Source: Deltaproteobacteria bacterium
Lineage (GTDB): Bacteria; Desulfobacterota; Desulfobacteria; Desulfobacterales; SURF-15
Assembly: GCA_019309565.1 (NCBI GenBank)
Contig: JAFDFZ010000017.1
Coordinates: forward strand, 1-64,000
Reading direction: 5' to 3'
Length of the DNA stretch: 64,000 nt
Shown: positions 1-8,595 of the stretch, piece by piece
How positions within the stretch are numbered: position 1 is the first letter of the stretch
Layout of the letters: each line of letters begins with the position of its first letter
Notes under the pieces: model-generated
Databases searched by the model: none
What the model saw: the letters and a program-made list of their open reading frames with translations, nothing else
Told to the model about the DNA's origin: nothing
Program-made: the position numbers and the translations under genes

Positions 1-591
1 GTTGCAAGCCTTGTGCGGCCGCCGTCGAAGCACTACCATCATATTTCCCGTGCCTGTGATGTGGGAGCACAGGGGATCATGCCGCCCATGCTAAGCACCG
101 CAGAAGAGGCGCGAAACATTGTCAGGTATATGAAATACCCCCCTCTTGGTGAGAGGGGAGTTGCACTTGGGATCGCTCACGACGACTATCGGAGCGGTGC
201 GATAGACGAAAAGTTCGCCGATGCAAATGAGAAAACCTGCCTGGTTGCGCTTATCGAAACAGCAGAAGGAATCGAAAACATCGAGGAAATTGCCTCCGTC
301 GATGGTGTCGACTGTCTTTGGATTGGGCATTTTGATTTGAGCTGCTCCCTTGGCATTCCAGGGCAGTTCGATCATGCAGATTTTCAAAGGGCCGTGGATC
401 GAGTCGTAGCCGCGGGTATCAAGTATAACAAGGCACTGGGCCGCCTGGTGCCAACGGTACAGCAGGGGGTGGAGCTGTTTGAAAAGGGATTCAACATGAT
501 CGTCTACTCAAGCGAGGTTCGATTGCTTCAGCAGGCTTTAGCGGAAGGTATCGAGCGGCTGCGCTCTCAGTGCAGGTCGGCATCGGAATAA
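1..591 (+). CDS. HpcH/HpaI-family aldolase, 5' end outside window
   Basis: The frame is open from base 1, so the N-terminus is missing; 196 residues remain, about three quarters of the usual 250-265. The family comprises divalent-metal class II aldolases that cleave or form 2-keto-3-hydroxy acids such as 2-keto-3-deoxy sugar acids. Visible family marks are GAQGIMPPM near the start, KYPPLGERG, the metal-ligand stretch ALIETAEG (Glu) and GHFDLSCSLG (Asp), the usual IET...GxxDLSxSLG arrangement. It lies 68 bp before a beta-decarboxylating dehydrogenase on the same strand, suggesting a shared sugar-acid or hydroxy-acid route. The substrate cannot be told from sequence. The family call is firm; the physiological role is inference. 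Confidence 0.88.
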   Translation, partial: VASLVRPPSKHYHHISRACDVGAQGIMPPMLSTAEEARNIVRYMKYPPLGERGVALGIAHDDYRSGAIDEKFADANEKTCLVALIETAEGIENIEEIASVDGVDCLWIGHFDLSCSLGIPGQFDHADFQRAVDRVVAAGIKYNKALGRLVPTVQQGVELFEKGFNMIVYSSEVRLLQQALAEGIERLRSQCRSASE

Positions 592-659
592 CATGCGTCT
601 ATCATGAATCATCTGCTGGGTGGCTTTGATACGAATTTGATTAATTAAGGATAAAAGTA

Positions 660-1754
660 ATGGCACATCCGAAAGAGTTCCAGATTGCAGTGATCCCCGG
701 AGATGGCATCGGGCCTGAAATCATGAAAAGTTGTGTGAAGGTACTTGAGACACTGCAGGCAAACATCGGTGGTTTTCGACTGAATATGGAGCATCTTCCA
801 GCCGGAGCCGAATATTACCGGCAGAACGGAATCGACATCAGCGAGGAGGCGTTTGAGAAAGCAAGGCAGGCGGATGCCATTCTTCTCGGGGCAATCGGGT
901 TGCCGGATGTGCGTTTCCCAGATGGTACCGAGATCGCACCCCACTTAAGGATGCGGGTTGAGTTTGACCTCTACGCCGGGGTCCGACCGGTAAGAGCCTT
1001 TCCGGAAGTCCCCAGTCCGCTTGCCGACCCACGGGCTGCAAAAATCGATATCATTGTGCTTCGAGAATGCACCGAAGGGCTCTTTGCCTCCCATGGCAAG
1101 GGGGAGGTCCTTGATGATCGAGAGGCGAAGGACACACTGGTAATTACCCGCAGCAATTGCGAGCGATTTTTCGATTTCGGTTTTCGTCTTGCTCGCAAAC
1201 GCAAAGAAACGGGCGGCAAGGGAAAAATTACCTGTGTGGATAAAGCAAATGTGTTTCGGTCCTATGCGTTTTTTCGCAAGATATTTACTGAACGCGCCAG
1301 GCTTTTCCCTGACGTAACCGCTGGATACAGCTACATCGACGCCATGGCACTGGACTTGGTCAGGCGGCCGTGGGAGTTTGACGTTCTGGTTGCAGAAAAC
1401 ATGTTTGCAGATATTCTGTCGGATCTAGGTGGCGGCATCATCGGAGGAATGGGCATGGCCCCCTGTGCAGAGATTGGAGAGAATCATGGGCTGTTTCAAC
1501 CCGCACATGGCAGCGCTCCGGACATCGCCGGAACCTCGAAAGCCAATCCCACCGCAATGTTGTTATCGGCTGCCATGATGCTGGATTGGCTCGGCAACAA
1601 ACACGATCACCAGCCCTGTATCGATGCTGCCGGCAAGCTTGAAGCAGCCATTGTAACCGGTTTGCAATCCGGTAATATCCGTCCCATGGAATTCGGAGGG
1701 CCACACGGTACAGAAGATGTGGCGCGGGCTGCCATCGATTGTATCGAAATTTAA
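660..1754 (+). CDS. Isocitrate/isopropylmalate-family beta-decarboxylating dehydrogenase
   Basis: Complete 364-residue protein with AAGGA six bases before the ATG. The family oxidises and decarboxylates 2-hydroxy acids (3-isopropylmalate, isocitrate, tartrate/malate) with NAD(P) and Mg2+. Seen: IPGDGIGPEI at residue 12, the substrate-arginine region around LRMRVEFDLYAGVRP, LRECTEGLFAS (the REnTEG motif), YIDAMALDLV, the metal-binding block ENMFADILSDLGGG, and the dinucleotide loop HGSAPDIAG. Pairing with HpcH/HpaI aldolases on both sides favours a tartrate- or homoisocitrate-like hydroxy-acid dehydrogenase over leucine biosynthesis, because no leuC/leuD is nearby. That choice is inference. 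A weak hairpin (AACCCG/CGGGTT, 1758-1772) follows the stop. Confidence 0.9.
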   Translation: MAHPKEFQIAVIPGDGIGPEIMKSCVKVLETLQANIGGFRLNMEHLPAGAEYYRQNGIDISEEAFEKARQADAILLGAIGLPDVRFPDGTEIAPHLRMRVEFDLYAGVRPVRAFPEVPSPLADPRAAKIDIIVLRECTEGLFASHGKGEVLDDREAKDTLVITRSNCERFFDFGFRLARKRKETGGKGKITCVDKANVFRSYAFFRKIFTERARLFPDVTAGYSYIDAMALDLVRRPWEFDVLVAENMFADILSDLGGGIIGGMGMAPCAEIGENHGLFQPAHGSAPDIAGTSKANPTAMLLSAAMMLDWLGNKHDHQPCIDAAGKLEAAIVTGLQSGNIRPMEFGGPHGTEDVARAAIDCIEI

Positions 1755-1826
1755 GCAAACCCGATCCGGGTTACATCCTTATGTGAAAAGCTCCGTCATA
1801 GATGCTTTCGGGGCAGCTGGGTGCGC

Positions 1827-2612
1827 CTAACCGATTTTCTGCCTGATGGTCGATGCTGCGGAGCTCCATATGGAACGAAGCAGACCCAACTCATGGCCCA
1901 GCTCTAAGATTCGGCAGCCCATGTCAACGTATTTTTGAGCCTCTTGATCCCAGGGCTGGCCGATACCGATCGCCACCGCCTTACCGTATTTGGTGGCCGC
2001 TTCCACCGTTTTTTTGATGGCTTCCTGAACCTGAGGATGATTTTTTTGGGGAGACCCCAGCCCGATGGACATGCTGTAGTCGGATGGACCAAACAGGCAG
2101 TAGTCAAGCCCTTCAATGGCAAATACTCCATCGATCTGTTCAACGATCTCCTTGTTTTCTATCATGACACCGACCAGAATCTCCGTATTACTCCATTCGA
2201 TCCAATCCGGCCCGCTTCTCGCCCCCCAGCCGCCGGAAAAAGAAAATCCACTCATCCCCCGATATCCTTTCGGTGGAAACTTAGCGGCATTTACCACATC
2301 CATTGCTTCCTGCACGCTGGCAATATCTGAAACCAGGATGGCCCCCGCACCAATTTGCAGGACCTTTGATATAAGATAAGGATTTCCCTTTTCAACCCGG
2401 ATCATGGGGGTAACCTCGGCGATGACAGCCGCCCGGATCATGTGCTCCAGGGTATCGTCACGTCGCCACGAGTACTCTGTGTCGATCCGAACGAAATCCA
2501 ACCCGCTTAATCCGGCTGTCTCCACCGCAGCCGGGCTATAAGAATCGATGCAGGTACCAAGAACCAGTTTTCCGTCTTTTAGAGCATTTTTCATTTTGTT
2601 TATTCTTTTCAT
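1827..2612 (-). CDS. HpcH/HpaI-family aldolase (2,4-dihydroxyhept-2-ene-1,7-dioate aldolase-like)
   Basis: Complete 261-residue protein. AAAGGAGG lies about 10 bases before the ATG; a second in-frame Met at residue 7 is an alternative start. Family marks: LVLGTCIDSYSPAAVE, LDFVRIDTEYSW, VRVEKG-type loop, GAGAILVSDIAS, KGYRGMSG, the metal-ligand Glu in MIENKE and the Asp in FGPSDYSMSIG. In the well-studied E. coli HpaI a histidine follows the 'DGE' of the first motif; here the matching stretch reads IDTEYS, with Tyr in its place, so catalysis may differ. It faces the dehydrogenase on the opposite strand. The family is certain; substrate unknown. Confidence 0.88.
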   Translation of the reverse strand: MKRINKMKNALKDGKLVLGTCIDSYSPAAVETAGLSGLDFVRIDTEYSWRRDDTLEHMIRAAVIAEVTPMIRVEKGNPYLISKVLQIGAGAILVSDIASVQEAMDVVNAAKFPPKGYRGMSGFSFSGGWGARSGPDWIEWSNTEILVGVMIENKEIVEQIDGVFAIEGLDYCLFGPSDYSMSIGLGSPQKNHPQVQEAIKKTVEAATKYGKAVAIGIGQPWDQEAQKYVDMGCRILELGHELGLLRSIWSSAASTIRQKIG

Positions 2613-2889
2613 CCTCTCACATTCCTCCTTTAAGCTATGTTGGCTCGATGTACAGGCATTTTTTGGATTTACAATATATCCTCAAAGCCTGGATACCGAG
2701 TAGTCATATTTTCCCCTGGCAAGGCCCTTTAGCGTTACCCAGAGCTGTTGATCCAAAGAAACTCCGTTTCTTCGCCTGTCGAAGATCATCGATATCAATG
2801 ATAATTTTTGGTGCTTTCATATGAGATCCCCGCCAATAGGGTTTAAGCGATCTGTTTGCACTGGATGGGATGGCAACAGACGACAAAAG

Positions 2890-3489
2890 CTATTCCAGGC
2901 TGTCTCCGAATGCCTGTTTTTCCCCCGGAGGCAGCTGAATCTCAAAAACGTTCAATGTCATCGATACCAGATAATAATATCCAACCAGAATCACAAGCTC
3001 TACAACCCCAGGTTCCCCCAGCAATTGAACCGCCTGCCTGTAAAGGGCGTCAGAGATCCTGTGCACCTCCATCAATTCCCGGACGAATCGATAGACAAGC
3101 GATTCGGTTGGATCGGAAAAATTGGGTTGTTTCCCAACTCGAACACTTTCAATGATATGGTCTGCAAGACCTTCCCTATGTGCAATTTTAACATGCGCCC
3201 ACCACTCGTATTCTGCCTGCCACTGCGCTGCCACCATCAAAATCACCAGTTCGCGGCAACGGGGTGGTATCGAAGTTCCGTAACGAACCGCAACGCCGAG
3301 TTGTTGAGCTGCATGGCCAAGCTCGGGGCTGAACATGAATGCATTAAAAGGTCCTCGCAGTGCGCCTTCAGGTGTCAGAAATGCCTTAACCGGCCTCCCC
3401 TCTGCTCGCTTCCCCAAGGTGATGGCATCAAACAGCCGTCGTTGTGCTTCCGTGAATTGTTCCCGTGTGATAGCCGGCAGTCGACTCAT
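2890..3489 (-). CDS. Carboxymuconolactone decarboxylase / AhpD-like family protein
   Basis: About 199 residues when started at the ATG with GGAAAG 9 bases upstream (protein begins MSRLPAITREQF). The open frame continues further upstream but there it runs through the neighbouring uspA gene, so that extension is not coding. The all-helical CMD fold is suggested by LTPEGALRGPFNAFMFSPELG, then RELVILMVAAQWQAEYEWWAHVKIA, and the helix LVYRFVRELMEVHRISD. The AhpD-type CxxC is absent; the equivalent position reads AEYEWWAH, as in decarboxylase-type members. The likely role is a small-molecule lactone or keto-acid decarboxylase-like enzyme. It is followed by no obvious partner; only 61 bp separate it from uspA on the same strand. 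Confidence 0.8.
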   Translation of the reverse strand: MSRLPAITREQFTEAQRRLFDAITLGKRAEGRPVKAFLTPEGALRGPFNAFMFSPELGHAAQQLGVAVRYGTSIPPRCRELVILMVAAQWQAEYEWWAHVKIAHREGLADHIIESVRVGKQPNFSDPTESLVYRFVRELMEVHRISDALYRQAVQLLGEPGVVELVILVGYYYLVSMTLNVFEIQLPPGEKQAFGDSLE

Positions 3490-3550
3490 GATGGTTATCT
3501 TTCCAAATATTTTAAACGCCATACCGTTTTCAGTAAAAACGGATTGAAGG

Positions 3551-3946
3551 CTACTTGATCGTAACCACAGGGCAGGATGCCTCCAGAATAACATATTGCG
3601 CAGTGGAACCGAATATAAGCTTTCCAACCTTTGACCTTTTACGGACACCAATGATGATTTCATCGGCGTTGTGCTCGTTTGCGAATTGGACGAGATCTTC
3701 TCCAGACTCCATGCCCCGAACCAGCAAGTGCGGCTCGCAGTGGATTCCATGTCTTTTAAAAAAAATCTCTGCCAGTTCTTTCAACTCGCTTTCTGCTTTG
3801 TCGAATTCCCGTTTTGGCAAATCGATTCCACCCTGCATTGATCGGACCAGCAATACTTTGCCATTAAACGCCTTTGCATGGTTTTTGGCTAGCGCCAAAG
3901 CATCTTTTGAAACATCCGAGCCATCATAGCAAACCATAATGTTCAT
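3551..3946 (-). CDS. Universal stress protein, UspA family
   Basis: A 131-residue single Usp domain starting MNIMVCYDGSD, with AGGGAGG just upstream of the ATG. UspA proteins are dimeric stress proteins, many of which bind ATP. The nucleotide loop is visible near the C-terminus as IIIGVRKRSKVGKLIFGST: the G-x2-G-x9-G-S/T motif has its second Gly replaced by Lys, a variant often described as KRSKxGKLxFGS. Whether it still binds ATP is uncertain. It sits between the CMD-like gene and a repeat/decayed aldehyde oxidoreductase region that is transcribed in the opposite direction. Confidence 0.9.
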   Translation of the reverse strand: MNIMVCYDGSDVSKDALALAKNHAKAFNGKVLLVRSMQGGIDLPKREFDKAESELKELAEIFFKRHGIHCEPHLLVRGMESGEDLVQFANEHNADEIIIGVRKRSKVGKLIFGSTAQYVILEASCPVVTIK

Positions 3947-3990
3947 GGCCCCCCCTCCCTGGTGTATGCAAAAGAAAGATAACCACATTA

Positions 3991-4078
3991 TTTTTTTAGG
4001 ATATCACTTGGAAACGAAATAGGTCAATAGCTGCCCGGTAATTCTCAATGAAAAATGATATTGACAGAAAAATCTTTA
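3991..4078. repeat. Interspersed direct repeat B, copy 1
   Basis: About 88 bases that recur with roughly 80 percent identity at 10441-10528. The shared core is GGTCAATAGCTGCCCGGTAA, flanked by similar TTTTTTAG-ATATCACTTG and ATATTGACAG-like blocks. This copy lies upstream of the aldehyde oxidoreductase pseudogene, so it may be a duplicated promoter region; no clear -35/-10 or -24/-12 pair was found. Confidence 0.75.
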
Positions 4079-4138
4079 GATTAATACAAAAAATGTTTTG
4101 TATGGACTTTGAAATATTGATGGATAAAAGGTAAGAAG

Positions 4139-5135
4139 GTGTTTCTAATTTTAGATTTGTCCGGCCGACGAAAACCGGATTCGGTATTCTTGCATAATGG
4201 AGGCGGAGGTCACTCCGCTTTCCACAACGGTCTGGGAGCTGTGATAGGTTCCAAGAACCTCAAGGTGTTTGTCGCCATAAAAGGGAAACAAACCGTTGGG
4301 GTCCGCGATCCGGACATGCTGAAGGCCAGGGCGAAGGAGATGTTGGAACTTGCCAAAAGAGCCCCGCGTTACAAATGGGGGACCGGGGGAGGGTTTTCTA
4401 ATCAGCACGAACTTGGAACCCTTCCGATTAAAAGTTACACCACCAATATTTTCTCCGAGCATGAAAAAACGAACGGCCAGTACATGCGAACCCATTACAA
4501 GATCCGCTTCCGACCTTGCTACCGTTGCGCCATCACCCATGTGAAAGAGGTGACGGTTACCGAGGGCCCATATACAGGATTCCTGGGGGAGGAGTCCGAA
4601 TATGAACAGATGGCTGCATTTGGCCCACAGATTGGAAACACCTACCTTGGCGTGGTGGTCATGCTCTCCAACGAGGTTGATTACCTCGGTATGGACTGCA
4701 ACGAAACCGGGTGAATCGTAGGTTGGGCCATGGAATGTTACTAAAAGAGGGCGTTCACAATCAAAGAGACAGAAGGCCTGGAGCTGATCCGGGGCAATGT
4801 TGAGGCTGTAAAAACACTGATGAACTGCATCGCCCTAAGGGTGGCATACACGCTTCGCAACAGATCGGTGGCGAGGCAGCCGCCTGGGCCATCTACGGCC
4901 GGAAAAGAACCGCCCCCAGAGGCCATGATCACCGGAAGCGGTATTCGACACCTGCTTGACCAATACGAGCACTCTATAAGCGACCTGCGTTTCGATAAGA
5001 CCGGATCTGTTCGACTTGGAGCCCCCAGCGACCATTTTTCCCACGAGCAGGTATTCACCTTCAACGCAAAGCACAAAGGCATCGGGCTGTTTTACGACTG
5101 TCTGGAAACGCAAGCCGGAGGCTATATTACTTCAA
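4139..5135 (+). pseudogene. Decayed aldehyde:ferredoxin oxidoreductase (tungsten AOR family)
   Basis: The intact family is about 600 residues; it oxidises aldehydes or acyl compounds using a tungstopterin and a [4Fe-4S] cluster. Here the reading begins with a short LILDLSGR-like N-terminus that jumps straight to mid-protein sequence (GLGAVIGSKNLKVFVA), implying a large internal deletion. It continues through CYRCAITH and NEVDYLGMDCNETG. Then come TGA at 4712 (usual Trp), TAA at 4742, a frameshift near 4845 (resuming GGEAAAWAIYG and TAPRGHDHR), another near 4945 (FDTCLTNTSTL, then TAA at 4977), and a third near 5025 (SHEQVFTFNAK, FYDCLET). It is clearly non-functional. A duplicated upstream element (repeat B) precedes it. 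Confidence 0.88.
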
Positions 5136-5402
5136 GATTCGGCATTGGAGAAAGTTCGAGTCGACGTCCAAGCCGCAAAATTTCCTCAAGTGTTAGATTC
5201 ATCTGATCGGCCTTGCATTATTCCGTTTGAGCGTAAGGGGCATTAGTCTTCTGAGCAAGTGAACGTAATCGATAGTATACCATGCAAACAGCGGAAACAG
5301 GACATTCCAGGTCATACTTGGAAAGGTCATCACCATTTCATATGTTTAGTCGGAATCCTTTCGACAGGGAAAGTCTTTATTAGACATGCGAGACTGTATG
5401 TA

Positions 5403-6533
5403 TCACAGCTCTAGCAATACGCTTTCCAAGTTCTTTGGATATTTAGTAAGAACCTTATAACCCTCTTCAGTTACCAGAACATTATCTTCAATTCGTATCC
5501 CGCCTAGTTCTGGAATATAAATTCCCGGTTCGATTGTGAACGTCATACCTGGCTCTAAGCGAGATGTATTTCCACTTACAATCCAGGGTGGCTCATGTTC
5601 CTCTAAGCCGATACCATGACCGGTTCGATGGGTGAAAAATTCTCCATATCCCGCATCTTCTATAACGCTACGCGCCATCCGGTCAATCTGATCGGCTTCA
5701 ATTTCCGGACGCACGGATTCTATCGCTTTCTTATTTGCTTCATATACTGCTTGGTATATCTTCTTCATCTCAGAATCGACCGGTTCAATCAGAAATGTCC
5801 GTGTTATGTCTATTGCATATCCTTTCCAACAAGCACCTGTATCTATCAATAGCGTCTGTCCTTTTTTAAGCATTTCCTCACCGGACTGCGTATGAGGCTT
5901 TGCCGAATTTAGACCTATTGCAACGATGGGTTTAAACTCCAAAGGCAGTGATTCACTTCCTAACTTCAATAACTCAATCTTGATTCTGTTTGAAATTTCT
6001 CGTTCTGTAATATCAGTCTTAACTGCATCAATAACATTTTTTAAAGCTTTATCCGAAATCTCGGAAGCTATTTCGAATTGCCTTATTTCATCTTTGTCTT
6101 TCTTTAACCTTAATTCATAAAAGACCTCTGTGGTATCTTCCAAAACGGCATTTTGAATCAATTTCTTTAATCGATTCTTCTTTGCAAGCGTGAAACGATT
6201 AAATTCAACGCCAATTTTAACATGTCTGTTTCCGAATACCTTTTTAAGGGTATCCAGCTCTTTTTCAGGGCCTTCTTCGTCGTTCCACATGAACACATCG
6301 AAATCGATGTTGAGCCTAGATAAAGTTTCTATTCTTGCGATTTCGACTTTCGGAACAAAAAAGTAGACCTCACTATGTCCAGATCCAATCATCATAAACG
6401 AAAGTCTTTCAAGGGGGTCATATTTCAAACCTGTCATATACCTGAAATTGTCACCAGGTAAAATAATAATATAATCGATCTTTTTTCCATCCATATTTTG
6501 TCTCAACGCATCAAAACGCTCATCATAGTTCAT
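5403..6533 (-). CDS. M24-family metallopeptidase (Xaa-Pro aminopeptidase/dipeptidase-like)
   Basis: 376 residues from the ATG that follows AAAGGAGG (protein starts MNYDERFDALRQ); a longer in-frame start exists 39 bases upstream but lacks such a site. The N-terminal half is a creatinase-type domain. The C-terminal half is the pita-bread metal site: IDTGACWKGYAIDITRTF carries both Asp ligands, HRTGHGIG the His, TIEPGIY and IRIEDNV the two Glu ligands. The enzyme releases N-terminal residues adjacent to proline or acts on small peptides. It is followed on the same strand by peptide ABC transporter genes, consistent with uptake and hydrolysis of short peptides. The call is firm; exact specificity is not. 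Confidence 0.9.
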   Translation of the reverse strand: MNYDERFDALRQNMDGKKIDYIIILPGDNFRYMTGLKYDPLERLSFMMIGSGHSEVYFFVPKVEIARIETLSRLNIDFDVFMWNDEEGPEKELDTLKKVFGNRHVKIGVEFNRFTLAKKNRLKKLIQNAVLEDTTEVFYELRLKKDKDEIRQFEIASEISDKALKNVIDAVKTDITEREISNRIKIELLKLGSESLPLEFKPIVAIGLNSAKPHTQSGEEMLKKGQTLLIDTGACWKGYAIDITRTFLIEPVDSEMKKIYQAVYEANKKAIESVRPEIEADQIDRMARSVIEDAGYGEFFTHRTGHGIGLEEHEPPWIVSGNTSRLEPGMTFTIEPGIYIPELGGIRIEDNVLVTEEGYKVLTKYPKNLESVLLEL

Positions 6534-6686
6534 AGCCCCCTCCTTTCGCAAAGGGTAATGTAAAATTCCCAAAAAGAAAGAATGGAAATGTCCTCCAAAA
6601 TCAACGCCAAGGTATTAACAACGATGCCCTTTTAATTTCCTGTAATCCTGGTCTTCGCAAAGATCAGTGACGATAATTGGTTATGT

Positions 6687-7529
6687 TTAACGCAGACTCT
6701 TATGTGGATCTCTAGATTCTCTCAAACGTTCACCGATAAGATTTACCGAAACAGTGGTTAATATGATCATTATTCCGGGGAAAAAAGTCAACCACCATGC
6801 GCTGTACAAATAAGTTCTCCCTTCTGAAATCATGACACCCCAAGACGGCGTTGGGGGTTGTACCCCATAGCCTAAAAAGCTCACTGCTGCCTCTGAAATA
6901 ATTACCCGTCCAATTTCCAATGAACTATATACAATTAATGTATGGAGAAGATTCGGCAAAACATGCAGAAAAATAATACGAAATGCGCCTGCCCCTATTG
7001 CTTGACTCGCCTCAATGAATTCGGTTTCTCGTATCGATAGTGCCTCTCCCCTCACCAACCTGGCATAAGGTGCCCAAGTAGCTATTATGAGTGTTATAAT
7101 AACATTTTTCAAACTCGGCCCAAGAACAGCCGCAATAAAAAGTACTAACAAAAAAAAGGGGAAGCTCAATTGCACGTCCACGATCCGCATGAGTATGAAA
7201 TCTGTCGAACCACGCCACCATGAAGCAATCAATCCCACGATAGTTCCCATGAAAGCCGCGCCAAGAACAGAAACAACTCCCACTAAAAGCGAAATCCTCG
7301 TGCCGTGCAATAATCGTGTCAACACATCCCTGCCCAGGTAGTCTGTTCCCAATATATGGGGGCCTTTTAGACCCTGAGGTGGAATCAAACGATTCGTTAT
7401 CTCACCCTCGCTGATAGTATATGGAGTTAGCATCGGGGCAAAAACGGCTACGAGAATTAAGCAGATGAAAAAAAATATTGCTGTGTAATCTATAATATTT
7501 TTGAGCATATACTTTGAAAAGTTCTCCAA
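6687..7529 (-). CDS. Peptide/nickel-type ABC transporter permease (DppC/OppC family)
   Basis: 280 residues, about six membrane segments, with an N-terminal OppC-type TM followed by the motif LGTDYLGRDVLTRLLHGTRISL typical of DppC. The cytoplasmic EAA loop reads EALSIRETEFIEASQAIGAG, which contacts the ATPase. It pairs with the DppB-type permease 56 bp upstream and the solute-binding protein behind that, all in the same direction. No ATPase genes (dppD/dppF) lie in the window, so ATPases must be shared or encoded elsewhere. Transport of di- or oligopeptides fits the adjacent M24 peptidase; nickel or other substrates cannot be excluded. Confidence 0.9.
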   Translation of the reverse strand: MENFSKYMLKNIIDYTAIFFFICLILVAVFAPMLTPYTISEGEITNRLIPPQGLKGPHILGTDYLGRDVLTRLLHGTRISLLVGVVSVLGAAFMGTIVGLIASWWRGSTDFILMRIVDVQLSFPFFLLVLFIAAVLGPSLKNVIITLIIATWAPYARLVRGEALSIRETEFIEASQAIGAGAFRIIFLHVLPNLLHTLIVYSSLEIGRVIISEAAVSFLGYGVQPPTPSWGVMISEGRTYLYSAWWLTFFPGIMIILTTVSVNLIGERLRESRDPHKSLR

Positions 7530-7585
7530 CTGAAAATGCTAAATCGTATTTTAACCAAATGCACATATTAATAATAAAATTACCG

Positions 7586-8500
7586 CTAATCATAGCGAAT
7601 GCGTGGATCGATCCACGCATAGGCAATGTCGGTTATCAGATTGATAAATGAAAAGACTACGACAATGAAGGATACAGCGGCTATAACCACAGGAAAGTCG
7701 CGCATCTCGATGGATTGCACAATCAGCCTGCCCATACCCGGCCATGAAAAAATAGTCTCCGTAATGACCACACCTCCCATATAGACTCCAATACTTAATC
7801 CCACCAATGTCACTACTGGCATAAGGGCGTTTCTTACACAGTGTTTTAGCAGAACCGTGCTTTCCCTGAGCCCCTTTGCTCTAGCTGTTTGTATGTATTC
7901 TTTTTGGAAATGTTCACTTACGCTTGATTTCGTGAGACGAGTGATTCGGCTGGTTGTGTAAAATCCCAGTACAATCGTCGGCATAATCAAATGCTTTATC
8001 GATCCTGTACCACCCGTGGGCAATAGATGAAACTTTACTGAAAAAATAAAAATCATCATAAGTCCAAGCCAAAAATTCGGTACACCCTGAGCCAAAACTA
8101 CAAGGGCGGTTATCAACCGGTCTATTCCGCCACTTCGAATACCCGTTATGATTCCTAGTGGGATACCAATAAGAATACTCATGGCCATTGCTGAAAAAGT
8201 TAAAAGTGCAGTTGCGGGCAGCGCTTCAAGCACCAGATCGAGCGCAGGCTCGTTATATCGCAAGGAAGTACCCAAATCTCCATGGACGAAATTCCAGATA
8301 TAATCGAGATACTGGAAAAAAAGAGGCTTATCGAATCCCATTTTGTGCCTGAAATTGTCAATTACCGCTTGTGAAGCATCCATGGGAACCATCAGGTAGG
8401 TCGGATCACCTGTCATTCTAATGATAAAAAATACAGCTGAAACAGCTAAAAAAGCGATCAAACCAGTAAACACCAAACGCCTTATAATATATGCCACCAT
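7586..8500 (-). CDS. Peptide/nickel-type ABC transporter permease (DppB family)
   Basis: 304 residues if started at MVAYIIRRLVFTG, the typical DppB N-terminus, preceded by a weak AGAGAG site; the open frame extends 23 codons further upstream without a matching family start. Features: first TM immediately at the N-terminus, PLFFQYLDYIWNFVHGDLGTS periplasmic segment, and the EAA loop EYIQTARAKGLRESTVLLKH. It forms the heterodimeric membrane channel with the DppC-type permease downstream. The gene is preceded on the same strand by the binding protein, a gene order of SBP-dppB-dppC with the ATPases missing. Confidence 0.9.
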   Translation of the reverse strand: MVAYIIRRLVFTGLIAFLAVSAVFFIIRMTGDPTYLMVPMDASQAVIDNFRHKMGFDKPLFFQYLDYIWNFVHGDLGTSLRYNEPALDLVLEALPATALLTFSAMAMSILIGIPLGIITGIRSGGIDRLITALVVLAQGVPNFWLGLMMIFIFSVKFHLLPTGGTGSIKHLIMPTIVLGFYTTSRITRLTKSSVSEHFQKEYIQTARAKGLRESTVLLKHCVRNALMPVVTLVGLSIGVYMGGVVITETIFSWPGMGRLIVQSIEMRDFPVVIAAVSFIVVVFSFINLITDIAYAWIDPRIRYD

Positions 8501-8595
8501 TGTAAATCTCTCTGTTAAAGGATATATTGCAAAAAGGTCTTCATGGTAGTGAACAAAGAAGTTGTTCACTACCTATAAATCTGCAAATTGTGATC

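Noticed and set aside
2704..2886. 60-codon minus-strand frame after the first aldolase
   Set aside because: No ribosome site for its first Met, no recognised family, and it lies in a short intergenic stretch; a 38-residue version from an inner Met cannot be excluded but is not supported.
4712..4714. TGA in the aldehyde oxidoreductase reading as possible selenocysteine
   Set aside because: The position corresponds to Trp, a TAA follows ten codons later, and frameshifts occur downstream; this is decay.
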